Assembly (NCBI GenBank): GCA_964016885.1
Contig: OZ024759.1
Coordinates: forward strand, 5,971,794 to 6,035,793
Direction of reading: 5' to 3'
Source of the DNA: Eledone cirrhosa
Taxonomy: Eukaryota; Mollusca; Cephalopoda; Octopoda; Eledonidae
Length of the DNA stretch: 64,000 nt
In this document: piece by piece, positions 51,001 through 63,037 of the stretch
How positions within the stretch are numbered: position 1 is the stretch's first letter
How the letters are laid out: every line of letters starts with the position of its first letter
Position numbers and translations under genes: made by a program
The notes under the pieces: model-generated
Databases searched by the model: none
Seen by the model: the letters and a program-made list of their open reading frames with translations, nothing else
Told to the model about the DNA's origin: nothing

Positions 51001-52260
51001 TTCATGGTATTAGCTGTCAGAAGTAACTCCAATGTTGGTGAGAATTCATTTAAGTTCATGGTATTAGCTGCCAGAAGTCACTCCAATGTTGGTGAGAATT
51101 CATTTAAGTTCATGGTACTAGCTGTCAGAAGTAACTCCACTGTTGGTGAGAATTCATTTAAGTCATGGTATTAGTTGTCAGAAGTAACTCCAATGTTGGT
51201 GAGAATTCATTTAAGTCATGGTACTAGCTGTCAGAAGTAACTCCACTGTTGGTGAGAATTCATTTAAGTTCATGGTACTAGCTGTCAGAAGTAACTCCAA
51301 TGTTGGTGAGAATTCATTTAAGTTCATGGTATTAGCTGTCAGAAGTAACTCCACTGTTGGTGAGAATTCATTTAAGTCATGGTATTAGCTGTCAGAAGTA
51401 ACTCCAATGTTGGTGAGAATTCATTTAAGTTCATGGTATTAGCTGTCAGAAGTAACTCCACTGTTGGTGAGAATTCATTTAAGTTCATGGTATTAGCTGT
51501 CAGAAGTAACTCCACTGTTGGTGAGAATTCATTTAAGTTCATGGTACTAGCTGTCAGAAGTGACTCCACTGTTGGTGAGAATTCATTTAAGTTCATGGTA
51601 TTAGTTTGTCAGAAGTAACTCCACTGTTGGTGAGAATTCATTTAAGTCATGGTATTAGTTGTCAGAAGTAACTCCAATGTTGGTGAGAATTCATTTAAGT
51701 CATGGTACTAGCTGTCAGAAGTAACTCCACTGTTGGTGAGAATTCATTTAAGTCATGGTACTAGCTGTCAGAAGTAACTCCACTGTTGGTGAGAATTCAT
51801 TTAAGTTCATGGTATTAGCTGTCAGAAGGAACTCCACTGTTGGTGAGAATTCATTTAAGTTCATGGTATTAGCTGTCAGAAGTAACTCCACTGTTGGTGA
51901 GAATTCATTTAAGTTCATGGTTCTAGCTGTCAGAAGTAACTCCAATGTTGGTGAGAATTCATTTAAGTTCATGGTATTAGCTGTCAGAAGTAACTCCACT
52001 GTTGGTGAGAATTCATTTAAGTTCATGGTATTAGCTGTCAGAAGTAACTCCACTGTTGGTGAGAATTCATTTAAGTTCATGGTACTAGCTGTCAGAAGTA
52101 ACTCCACTGTTGGTGAGAATTCATTTAAGTTCAGGGTATTAGTTGTCAGAAGTAACTCCACTGTTGGTGAGAATTCATTTAAGTTCATGGTATTAGCTGT
52201 CAGAAGTAACTCCACTGTTGGTGAGAATTCATTTAAGTCATGGTATTAGCTGTCAGAAGT
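45010..52260 (+). repeat. Tandem duplication, 3,660-bp unit with nested 2,208/1,452-bp units
   Basis: Markers at 45081, 45350, 45619, 45995 and 46480 recur at +3,660. Inside, the stretch 45343-46489 recurs at 47551 (+2,208) and 49003 (+1,452 more). After 51,218 the second copy has lost two monomers (the TGTTTGTGAG monomer and its partner), so the offset falls to 3,552. Private differences include GCTGGCAG near 48,700 and GCTGCCAG near 51,070. The unit is 68 monomers minus twelve. Confidence 0.88.
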
Positions 52261-52292
52261 AACTCCATTGTTGGTGAGAATTCATTTAAGTC

Positions 52293-54137
52293 ATGGTACT
52301 AGCTGTCAGAAGTAACTCCACTGTTGGTGAGAATTCATTTAAGTTCATGGTACTAGCTGTCAGAAGTAACTCAACTGTTGGTGAGAATTCATTTAAGTTC
52401 ATGGTACTAGCTGTCAGAAGTAACTCCACTGTTGGTGAGAATTCATTTAAGTTCATGGTATTAGCTGTCAGAAGTAACTCCACTGTTGGTGAGAATTCAT
52501 TTAAGTTCATGGTACTAGCTGTCAAAAGTAACCCCAATGTTGGTGAGAATTCATTTAAGTTCATGGTATTAGCTGTCAGAAGTCACTCCAATGTTGGTGA
52601 GAATTCATTTAAGTTCATGATATTAGCTGTCAGAAGTCACTCCACTGTTGGTGAGAATTCATTTAAGTTCATGGTACTAGCTGTCAGAAGTAACCCCAAT
52701 GTTGGTGAGAATTCATTTAAGTTCATGGTATTAGCTGTCAGAAGTCACTCCAATGTTGGTGAGAATTCATTTAAGTTCATGGTATTAGCTGTCAGAAGTC
52801 ACTCCAATGTTGGTGAGAATTCATTTAAGTTCATGGTATTAGCTGTCAGAAGTCACTCCACTGTTGGTGAGAATTCATTTAAGTTCATGGTACTAGCTGT
52901 CAGAAGTAACCCCAATGTTGGTGAGAATTCATTTAAGTTCATGGTATTAGCTGTCAGAAGTAACTCCAATGTTGGTGAGAATTCATTTAAGTTCATGGTA
53001 TTAGCTGTCAGAAGTCACTCCAATGTTGGTGAGAATTCATTTAAGTTCATGGTACTAGCTGTCAGAAGTAACTCCACTGTTGGTGAGAATTCATTTAAGT
53101 TCATGGTACTAGCTGTCAGAAGTAACTCCACTGTTGGTGAGAATTCATTTAAGTTCATGGTATTAGCTGTCAGAAGTAACTCCAATGTTGGTGAGAATTC
53201 ATTTAAGTTCATGGTATTAGCTGTCAGAAGTCACTCCAATGTTGGTGAGAATTCATTTAAGTTCATGGTACTAGCTGTCAGAAGTAACTCCACTGTTGGT
53301 GAGAATTCATTTAAGTTCATGGTACTAGCTGTCAGAAGTAACTCCACTGTTGGTGAGAATTCATTTAAGTTCATGGTACTAGCTGTCAGAAGTAACCCCA
53401 ATGTTGGTGAGAATTCATTTAAGTTCATGGTATTAGCTGTCAGAAGTCACTCCAATGTTGGTGAGAATTCATTTAAGTTCATGGTATTAGCTGTCAGAAG
53501 TCACTCCAATGTTGGTGAGAATTCATTTAAGTTCATGGTACTAGCTGTCAGAAGTAACTCCACTGTTGGTGAGAATTCATTTAAGTTCATGGTATTAGCT
53601 GTCAGAAGTCACTCCACTGTTGGTGAGAATTCATTTAAGTTCATGGTACTAGCTGTCAGAAGTAACCCCAATGTTGGTGAGAATTCATTTAAGTTCATGG
53701 TATTAGCTGTCAGAAGTCACTCCAATGTTGGTGAGAATTCATTTAAGTTCATGGTATTAGCTGTCAGAAGTCACTCCAATGTTGGTGAGAATTCATTTAA
53801 GTTCATGGTATTAGCTGTCAGAAGTCCCTCCACTGTTGGTGAGAATTCATTTAAGTTCATGGTACTAGCTGTCAGAAGTAACCCCAATGTTGGTGAGAAT
53901 TCATTTAAGTTCATGGTATTAGCTGTCAGAAGTCACTCCACTGTTGGTGAGAATTCATTTAAGTTCATGGTATTAGCTGTCAGAAGTAACTCCACAGTTG
54001 GTGAGAATTCATTTAAGTTCATGGTATTAGCTGTCAGAAGTAACTCCACTGTTGGTCAGAATTCATTTAAGTTCATGGTATTAGCTGTCAGAAGGAACTC
54101 CAATGTTGGTGAGAATTCATTTAAGTCATGGTACTAG
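52293..54137 (+). other. Longest open frame (614 codons), not called as a gene
   Basis: Thirty-four in-phase 54-mers give 34 copies of an 18-residue unit (type MVLAVRSNSTVGENSFKF, with SHSN, SNPN and SHST variants), ending KSWY at a 53-mer. No unique N- or C-terminal domain, signal peptide or intron boundary is visible. Variation is largely amino-acid changing (T/N, S/P, N/H), and the complementary strand of the same monomers is also open. I read this as an arithmetic consequence of a 54-bp unit without stops. Its length reflects local absence of 53-mers. Confidence 0.85.
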
Positions 54138-55310
54138 CTGTCAGAAGTAACTCCACTGTTGGTGAGAATTCATTTAAGTTCATGGTATTAGCTGTCAGAA
54201 GGAACGCCACTGTTGGTGAGAATTCATTTAAGTTCATGGTATTAGCTGTCAGAAGTAACTCCACTGTTGGTGAGAATTCATTGAAGTTCATGGTACTAGC
54301 TGTCAGAAGTAACTCCAATGTTGGTGAGAATTCATTTAAGTTCATGGTATTAGCTGTCAGAAGGAACTCCACTGTTGGTGAGAATTCATTTAAGTTCATG
54401 GTATTAGCTGTCAGAAGTAACTCCACTGTTGGTGAGAATTCATTTAAGTTCATGGTACTAGTTGTCAGAAGTAACTCCACTGTTGGTGAGAATTCATTTA
54501 AGTTCATGGTACTAGCTGTCAGAAGTAACTCCACTGTTGGTGAGAATTCATTTAAGTTCATGGTATTAGCTGTCAGAAGTAACTCCACTGTTGGTGAGAA
54601 TTCATTTAAGTCATGGTATTAGCTGTCAGAAGTAACTCCATTGTTGGTGAGAATTCATTTAAGTCATGGTACTAGATATCAGAAGTAACTCCACTGTTGG
54701 TGAGAATTCATTTAAGTTCATGGTATTAGCTGTCAGAAGGAACTCCACTGTTGGTGAGAATTCATTTAAGTTCATGGTACTAGCTGTCAGAAGTAACTCC
54801 ACTGTTGGTGAGAATTCTTTTAAGTTCATGGTATTAGTTTGTCAGAAGTAACTCCACTGTTGGTGTGAATTCATTGAAGTCATGGTATTAGTTGTCAGAA
54901 GTAACTCCAATGTTGGTGAGAATTCATTTAAGTCATGGTACTAGCTGTCAGAAGTAACTCCAATGTTTGTGAGAATTCATTTCAGTTCATGGTATTAGCT
55001 GTCAGAAGGAACTCCACTGTTGGTGAGAATTCATTTAAGTTCATGGTATTAGCTGTCAGAAGTAACTCCACTGTTGGTGAGAATTCATTTAAGTTCATGG
55101 TACTAGCTGTCAGAAGTAACTCCACTGTTGGTGAGAATTCATTTAAGTTCAGGGTATTAGTTGTCAGAAGTAACTCCACTGTTGGTGAGAATTCATTTAA
55201 GTTCATGGTATTAGCTGTCAGAAGTAACTCCACTGTTGGTGAGAATTCATTTAAGTCATGGTATTAGCTGTCAGAAGTAACTCCATTGTTGGTGAGAATT
55301 CATTTAAGTC

Positions 55311-57155
55311 ATGGTACTAGCTGTCAGAAGTAACTCCACTGTTGGTGAGAATTCATTTAAGTTCATGGTACTAGCTGTCAGAAGTAACTCAACTGTTGGT
55401 GAGAATTCATTTAAGTTCATGGTACTAGCTGTCAGAAGTAACTCCACTGTTGGTGAGAATTCATTTAAGTTCATGGTATTAGCTGTCAGAAGTAACTCCA
55501 CTGTTGGTGAGAATTCATTTAAGTTCATGGTACTAGCTGTCAAAAGTAACCCCAATGTTGGTAAGAATTCATTTAAGTTCATGGTATTAGCTGTCAGAAG
55601 TCACTCCAATGTTGGTGAGAATTCATTTAAGTTCATGATATTAGCTGTCAGAAGTCACTCCACTGTTGGTGAGAATTCATTTAAGTTCATGGTACTTGCT
55701 GTCAGAAGTAACCCCAATGTTGGTGAGAATTCATTTAAGTTCATGGTATTAGCTGTCAGAAGTCACTCCAATGTTGGTGAGAATTCATTTAAGTTCATGG
55801 TATTAGCTGTCAGAAGTCACTCCAATGTTGGTGAGAATTCATTTAAGTTCATGGTATTAGCTGTCAGAAGTCACTCCACTGTTGGTGAGAATTCATTTAA
55901 GTTCATGGTACTAGCTGTCAGAAGTAACCCCAATGTTGGTGAGAATTCATTTAAGTTCATGGTATTAGCTGTCAGAAGTAACTCCAATGTTGGTGAGAAT
56001 TCATTTAAGTTCATGGTATTAGCTGTCAGAAGTCACTCCAATGTTGGTGAGAATTCATTTAAGTTCATGGTACTAGCTGTCAGAAGTAACTCCACTGTTG
56101 GTGAGAATTCATTTAAGTTCATGGTACTAGCTGTCAGAAGTAACTCCACTGTTGGTGAGAATTCATTTAAGTTCATGGTATTAGCTGTCAGAAGTAACTC
56201 CAATGTTGGTGAGAATTCATTTAAGTTCATGGTATTAGCTGTCAGAAGTCACTCCAATGTTGGTGAGAATTCATTTAAGTTCATGGTACTAGCTGTCAGA
56301 AGTAACTCCACTGTTGGTGAGAATTCATTTAAGTTCATGGTACTAGCTGTCAGAAGTAACTCCACTGTTGGTGAGAATTCATTTAAGTTCATGGTACTAG
56401 CTGTCAGAAGTAACCCCAATGTTGGTGAGAATTCATTTAAGTTCATGGTATTAGCTGTCAGAAGTCACTCCAATGTTGGTGAGAATTCATTTAAGTTCAT
56501 GGTATTAGCTGTCAGAAGTCACTCCAATGTTGGTGAGAATTCATTTAAGTTCATGGTACTAGCTGTCAGAAGTAACTCCACTGTTGGTGAGAATTCATTT
56601 AAGTTCATGGTATTAGCTGTCAGAAGTCACTCCACTGTTGGTGAGAATTCATTTAAGTTCATGGTACTAGCTGTCAGAAGTAACCCCAATGTTGGTGAGA
56701 ATTCATTTAAGTTCATGGTATTAGCTGTCAGAAGTCACTCCAATGTTGGTGAGAATTCATTTAAGTTCATGGTATTAGCTGTCAGAAGTCACTCCAATGT
56801 TGGTGAGAATTCATTTAAGTTCATGGTATTAGCTGTCAGAAGTCACTCCACTGTTGGTGAGAATTCATTTAAGTTCATGGTACTAGCTGTCAGAAGTAAC
56901 CCCAATGTTGGTGAGAATTCATTTAAGTTCATGGTATTAGCTGTCAGAAGTCACTCCACTGTTGGTGAGAATTCATTTAAGTTCATGGTATTAGCTGTCA
57001 GAAGTAACTCCACAGTTGGTGAGAATTCATTTAAGTTCATGGTATTAGCTGTCAGAAGTAACTCCACTGTTGGTCAGAATTCATTTAAGTTCATGGTATT
57101 AGCTGTCAGAAGGAACTCCAATGTTGGTGAGAATTCATTTAAGTCATGGTACTAG
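55311..57155 (+). other. Second 614-codon open frame, duplicate of the first, not called as a gene
   Basis: This is the same 34-monomer frame carried 3,018 bp downstream by the tandem duplication. It has a few residue changes, such as VGKN from GGTAAGAATTC. It ends KSWY at the next 53-mer. The reasons for not calling it a gene are those given for 52293-54137. Confidence 0.85.
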
Positions 57156-59490
57156 CTGTCAGAAGTAACTCCACTGTTGGTGAGAATTCATTTAAGTTCA
57201 TGGTATTAGCTGTCAGAAGGAACGCCACTGTTGGTGAGAATTCATTTAAGTTCATGGTATTAGCTGTCAGAAGTAACTCCACTGTTGGTGAGAATTCATT
57301 GAAGTTCATGGTACTAGCTGTCAGAAGTAACTCCAATGTTGGTGAGAATTCATTTAAGTTCATGGTATTAGCTGTCAGAAGGAACTCCACTGTTGGTGAG
57401 AATTCATTTAAGTTCATGGTATTAGCTGTCAGAAGTAACTCCACTGTTGGTGAGAATTCATTTAAGTTCATGGTACTAGTTGTCAGAAGTAACTCCACTG
57501 TTGGTGAGAATTCATTTAAGTTCATGGTACTAGCTGTCAGAAGTAACTCCACTGTTGGTGAGAATTCATTTAAGTTCATGGTATTAGCTGTCAGAAGTAA
57601 CTCCACTGTTGGTGAGAATTCATTTAAGTCATGGTATTAGCTGTCAGAAGTAACTCCATTGTTGGTGAGAATTCATTTAAGTCATGGTACTAGATATCAG
57701 AAGTAACTCCACTGTTGGTGAGAATTCATTTAAGTTCATGGTATTAGCTGTCAGAAGGAACTCCACTGTTGGTGAGAATTCATTTAAGTTCATGGTACTA
57801 GCTGTCAGAAGTAACTCCACTGTTGGTGAGAATTCTTTTAAGTTCATGGTATTAGTTTGTCAGAAGTAACTCCACTGTTGGTGTGAATTCATTGAAGTCA
57901 TGGTATTAGTTGTCAGAAGTAACTCCAATGTTGGTGAGAATTCATTTAAGTCATGGTACTAGCTGTCAGAAGTAACTCCAATGTTTGTGAGAATTCATTT
58001 CAGTTCATGGTATTAGCTGTCAGAAGGAACTCCACTGTTGGTGAGAATTCATTTAAGTTCATGGTACTAGCTGTCAGAGGTAACTCCACTGTTGGTGAGA
58101 ATTCATTTAAGTTCATGGTACTAGCTGTCAGAAGTAACTCCAATGTTGGTGAGAATTCATTTAAGTTCATGGTATTAGCTGTCAGAAGTAACTCCACTGT
58201 TGGTGAGAATTCATTTAAGTTCATGGTATTAGCTGTCAGAAGTAACTCCACTGTTGGTGAGAATTCATTTAAGTTCATGGTACTAGCTGTCAGAAGTAAC
58301 TCCAATGTTGGTGAGAATTCATTTAAGTTCATGGTATTAGCTGTCAGAAGTAACTCCACTGTTGGTGAGAATTCATTTAAGTCATGGTATTAGCTGTCAG
58401 AAGTAACTCCAATGTTGGTGAGAATTCAGTTAAGTTCATGGTATTAGCTGTCAGAAGGAACTCCACTGTTGGTGAGAATTCATTTAAGTTCATGGTATTA
58501 GCTGTCAGAAGTAACTCCACTGTTGGTGAGAATTCATTTAAGTCATGGTATTAGCTGTCAGAAGTAACTCCAATGTTGGTGAGAATTCATTTAAGTCATG
58601 GTACTAGCTGTCAGAAGTAACTCCACTGTTGGTGAGAATTCATTTAAGTTCATGGTATTAGCTGTCAGAAGTAACTCCACTGTTGGTGAGAATTCATTTA
58701 AGTCATGGTATTAGCTGTCAGAAGTAACTCCATTGTTGGTGAGAATTCATTTAAGTCATGGTACTAGCTGTCAGAAGTAACTCCACTGTTGGTGAGAATT
58801 CATTTAAGTTCATGGTACTAGCTGTCAGAAGTAACTCAACTGTTGGTGAGAATTCATTTAAGTTCATGGTACTAGCTGTCAGACATAACTCCACTGTTGG
58901 TGTGAATTCATTTAAGTTCATGGTACTAGCTGTCAGAAGTAACTCCACTGTTGGTGAGAATTCATTTAAGTTCATGGTACTAGCTGTCAGAAGTAACTCC
59001 AATGTTGGTGAGAATTCATTTAAGTTCATGGTATTAGCTGTCAGAAGTAACTCCACTGTTGGTGAGAATTCATTTAAGTTCATGGTACTAGCTGTCAGAA
59101 GTAACTCCACTGTTGGTGAGAATTCATTTAAGTTCATGGTATTAGCTGTCAGAAGTAACTCCACTGTTGGTGAGAATTCATTTAAGTTCATGGTACTAGC
59201 TGTTAAAAGTAACCCCAATGTTGGTGAGAATTCATTTAAGTTCATGGTATTAGCTGTCAGAAGTCACTCCAATGTTGGTGAGAATTCATTTAAGTTCATG
59301 GTATTAGCTGTCAGAAGTCACTCCAATGTTGGTGAGAATTCATTTACGTTCATGGTATTAGCTTTCAGAAGGAACTCCACTGTTGGTGAGAATTCATTTA
59401 AGTTCATGGTATTAGCTGTCAGAAGTAACTCCACTGTTGGTGAGAATTCATTTAAGTTCATGGTACTAGCTGTCAGAAGTAACTCCACTG

Positions 59491-62400
59491 TTGGTGAGAA
59501 TTCATTTAAGTTCATGGTATTAGCTGTCAGAAGTAACTCCACTGTTGGTGAGAATTCATTTAAGTCATGGTATTAGCTGTCAGAAGTAACTCCAATGTTG
59601 GTGAGAATTCATTTAAGTTCATGGTATTAGCTGTCAGAAGTAACTCCACTGTTGGTGAGAATTCATTTAAGTTCATGGTATTAGCTGTCAGAAGTAACTC
59701 CACTGTTGGTGAGAATTCATTTAAGTTCATGGTACTAGCTGTCAGAAGTAACTCCACTGTTGGTGAGAATTCATTTAAGTTCATGGTATTAGTTTGTCAG
59801 AAGTAACTCCACTGTTGGTAAGAATTCATTTAAGTCATGGTATTAGTTGTCAGAAGTAACTCCAATGTTGGTGAGAATTCATTTAAGTTCATGGTACTAG
59901 CTGTCAGAAGTAACTCCACTGTTGGTGAGAATTCATTTAAGTTCATGGTATTAGCTGTCAGAAGTAACTCCAATGTTGGTGAGAATTCATTTAAGTTCAT
60001 GGTATTAGCTGTCAGAAGTAACTCCACTGTTGGTGAGAATTCATTTAAGTTCATGGTATTAGCTGTCAGAAGTAACTCCACTGTTGGTGAGAATTCATTT
60101 AAGTTCATGGTACTAGCTGTCAGAAGTGACTCCACTGTTGGTGAGAATTCATTTAAGTTCATGGTATTAGTTTGTCAGAAGTAACTCCACTGTTGGTGAG
60201 AATTCATTTAAGTCATGGTATTAGTTGTCAGAAGTAACTCCAATGTTGGTGAGAATTCATTTAAGTCATGGTACTAGCTGTCAGAAGTAACTCCACTGTT
60301 GGTGAGAATTCATTTAAGTCATGGTACTAGCTGTCAGAAGTAACTCCACTGTTGGTGAGAATTCATTTAAGTTCATGGTATTAGCTGTCAGAAGGAACTC
60401 CACTGTTGGTGTGAATTCATTTAAGTTCATGGTATTAGCTGTCAGAAGTAACTCCACTGTTGGTGAGAATTCATTTAAGTTCATGGTACTAGCTGTCAGA
60501 AGTAACTCCACTGTTGGTGAGAATTCATTTAAGTTCAGGGTATTAGTTGTCAGAAGTAACTCCACTGTTGGTGAGAATTCATTTAAGTCATGGTATTAGT
60601 TGTCAGAAGTAACTGCAATGTTGGTGAGAATTCATTTAAGTTCATGTTAATAGCTGTCAGAAGTAACTCCACTGTTGGTGAGAATTCATTTAAGTTCATG
60701 GTATTAGCTGTCAGAAGTAACTCCACTGTTGGTGAGAATTCATTTAAGTCATGGTATTAGCTGTCAGACGTAACTCCAATGTTGGTGAGAATTCATTTAA
60801 GTCATGGTACTAGCTGTCAGAAGTAACTCCACTGTTGGTGAGAATTCATTTAAGTTCATGGTATTAGCTGTCAGAAGTAACTCCACTGTTGGTGAGAATT
60901 CATTTAAGTCATGGTATTAGCTGTCAGAAGTAACTCCATTGTTGGTGAGAATTCATTTAAGTCATGGTACTAGCTGTCAGAAGTAACTCCACTGTTGGTG
61001 AGAATTCATTTAAGTTCATGGTACTAGCTGTCAGAAGTAACTCCACTGTTGGTGAGAATTCATTTAAGTCATGGTATTAGCTGTCAGAAGTAACTCCATT
61101 GTTGGTGAGAATTCATTTAAGTCATGGTACTAGCTGTCAGAAGTAACTCCACTGTTGGTGAGAATTCATTTAAGTTCATGGTATTAGCTGTCAGAAGGAA
61201 CTCCACTGTTGGTGAGAATTCATTTAAGTTCATGGTACTAGCTGTCAGAAGTAACTCCACTGTTGGTGAGAATTCATTTAAGTTCATGGTATTAGTTTGT
61301 CAGAAGTAACTCCAATGTTGGTGAGAATTCATTTAAGTTCATGGTATTAGCTGTCAGAAGTAACTCCACTTTTGGTGAGAATTCATTTAAGTTCATGGTA
61401 TTAGCTGTCAGAAGTAACTCCACTGTTGGTGAGAATTCATTTAAGTTCATGGTACTAGCTGTCAGAAGTAACTCCAATGTTGGTGAGAATTCATTTAAGT
61501 TCATGGTATTAGCTGTCAGAAGTAACTCCACTGTTGGTGAGAATTCATTTAAGTCATTGTATTAGCTGTCAGAAGTAACTCCAATGTTGGTGAGAATTCA
61601 TTTAAGTTCATGGTATTAGCTGTCAGAAGTAACTCCACTGTTGGTGAGAATTCATTTAAGTTCATGGTATTAGCTGTCAGAAGTAACTCCACTGTTGGTG
61701 AGAATTCATTTAAGTTCATGGTACTAGCTGTCAGAAGTAACTCCACTGTTGGTGAGAATTCATTTAAGTTCATGGTATTAGTTTGTCAGAAGTAACTCCA
61801 CTGTTGGTAAGAATTCATTTAAGTCATGGTATTAGTTGTCAGAAGTAACTCCAATGTTGGTGAGAATTCATTTAAGTTCATGGTACTAGCTGTCAGAAGT
61901 AACTCCACTGTTGGTGAGAATTCATTTAAGTTCATGGTATTAGCTGTCAGAAGTAACTCCAATGTTGGTGAGAATTCATTTAAGTTCATGGTATTAGCTG
62001 TCAGAAGTAACTCCACTGTTGGTGAGAATTCATTTAAGTTCATGGTATTAGCTGTCAGAAGTAACTCCACTGTTGGTGAGAATTCATTTAAGTTCATGGT
62101 ACTAGCTGTCAGAAGTGACTCCACTGTTGGTGAGAATTCATTTAAGTTCATGGTATTAGTTTGTCAGAAGTAACTCCACTGTTGGTGAGAATTCATTTAA
62201 GTCATGGTATTAGTTGTCAGAAGTAACTCCAATGTTGGTGAGAATTCATTTAAGTCATGGTACTAGCTGTCAGAAGTAACTCCACTGTTGGTGAGAATTC
62301 ATTTAAGTCATGGTACTAGCTGTCAGAAGTAACTCCACTGTTGGTGAGAATTCATTTAAGTTCATGGTATTAGCTGTCAGAAGGAACTCCACTGTTGGTG

Positions 62401-63037
62401 TGAATTCATTTAAGTTCATGGTATTAGCTGTCAGAAGTAACTCCACTGTTGGTGAGAATTCATTTAAGTTCATGGTACTAGCTGTCAGAAGTAACTCCAC
62501 TGTTGGTGAGAATTCATTTAAGTTCAGGGTATTAGTTGTCAGAAGTAACTCCACTGTTGGTGATGGTGAGAATTCATTTAAGTCATGGTATTAGTTGTCA
62601 GAAGTAACTGCAATGTTGGTGAGAATTCATTTAAGTTCATGTTAATAGCTGTCAGAAGTAACTCCACTGTTGGTGAGAATTCATTTAAGTTCATGGTATT
62701 AGCTGTCAGAAGTAACTCCACTGTTGGTGAGAATTCATTTAAGTCATGGTATTAGCTGTCAGACGTAACTCCAATGTTGGTGAGAATTCATTTAAGTCAT
62801 GGTACTAGCTGTCAGAAGTAACTCCACTGTTGGTGAGAATTCATTTAAGTTCATGGTATTAGCTGTCAGAAGTAACTCCACTGTTGGTGAGAATTCATTT
62901 AAGTCATGGTATTAGCTGTCAGAAGTAACTCCATTGTTGGTGAGAATTCATTTAAGTCATGGTACTAGCTGTCAGAAGTAACTCCACTGTTGGTGAGAAT
63001 TCATTTAAGTTCATGGTACTAGCTGTCAGAAGTAACT
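59491..63037 (+). repeat. Tandem duplication, 1,989-bp unit
   Basis: About 59491-61042 matches 61480-63037 at offset 1,989, rising to 1,995 after a 6-bp insertion in the second copy. Shared variants are GGTAAGAATTC (about 59,817 and 61,806), AGTGACTCC, GGTGTGAATTC (about 60,409 and 62,398), TTCAGGGTATTAG, AACTGCAATG, CATGTTAATAG (about 60,644 and 62,639) and CAGACGTAAC (60765 and 62760). A private change in copy 2 is AAGTCATTGTATTAG near 61,556. The match ends at CTCAACTG near 63,038. Confidence 0.9.
62523..62582 (+). repeat. 60-bp monomer with a 6-bp internal duplication
   Basis: The monomer reads GTTGGTGATGGTGAGAATTC where the consensus has GTTGGTGAGAATTC: a six-base direct duplication with one base differing. 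The matching monomer 1,989 bp upstream lacks it, so it arose after that duplication. It keeps the reading frame, adding two residues. Confidence 0.93.

Larger units (their letters stand above)
52030..58065 (+). repeat. Tandem duplication, 3,018-bp unit
   Basis: From about 52,030 the sequence repeats at offset 3,018 (56 monomers minus six) until about 58,060. Shared rare variants are CTCAACTG (52372 and 55390), CATGATATTAG (about 52,617 and 55,635), CCACAGTTGG (about 53,993 and 57,011), GGTCAGAATTC (about 54,055 and 57,073), CATTGAAGTTC (about 54,280 and 57,298), TACTAGATATCAG (about 54,670 and 57,688), GAATTCTTTTAAG and GGTGTGAATTCATTGAAG. Private changes include AGTCCCTCC near 53,825 (first copy), GGTAAGAATTC near 55,560 and TACTTGCTGTC near 55,694 (second copy). 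Edges are approximate. Confidence 0.9.
45240..62201 (+). repeat. Thirteen 55-bp monomers with TTTGTCAG
   Basis: Monomers starting at 45240, 45832, 48040, 48900, 49492, 51592, 54825, 57843, 59780, 60158, 61283, 61769 and 62147 read TATTAGTTTGTCAG in place of TATTAGCTGTCAG. All but one are followed by a 53-mer; the exception (61283-61337) is followed by a 54-mer. They close plus-strand frames at MVLVCQK. The block C 55-mers differ by ending TTTGTTAG. Confidence 0.92.
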
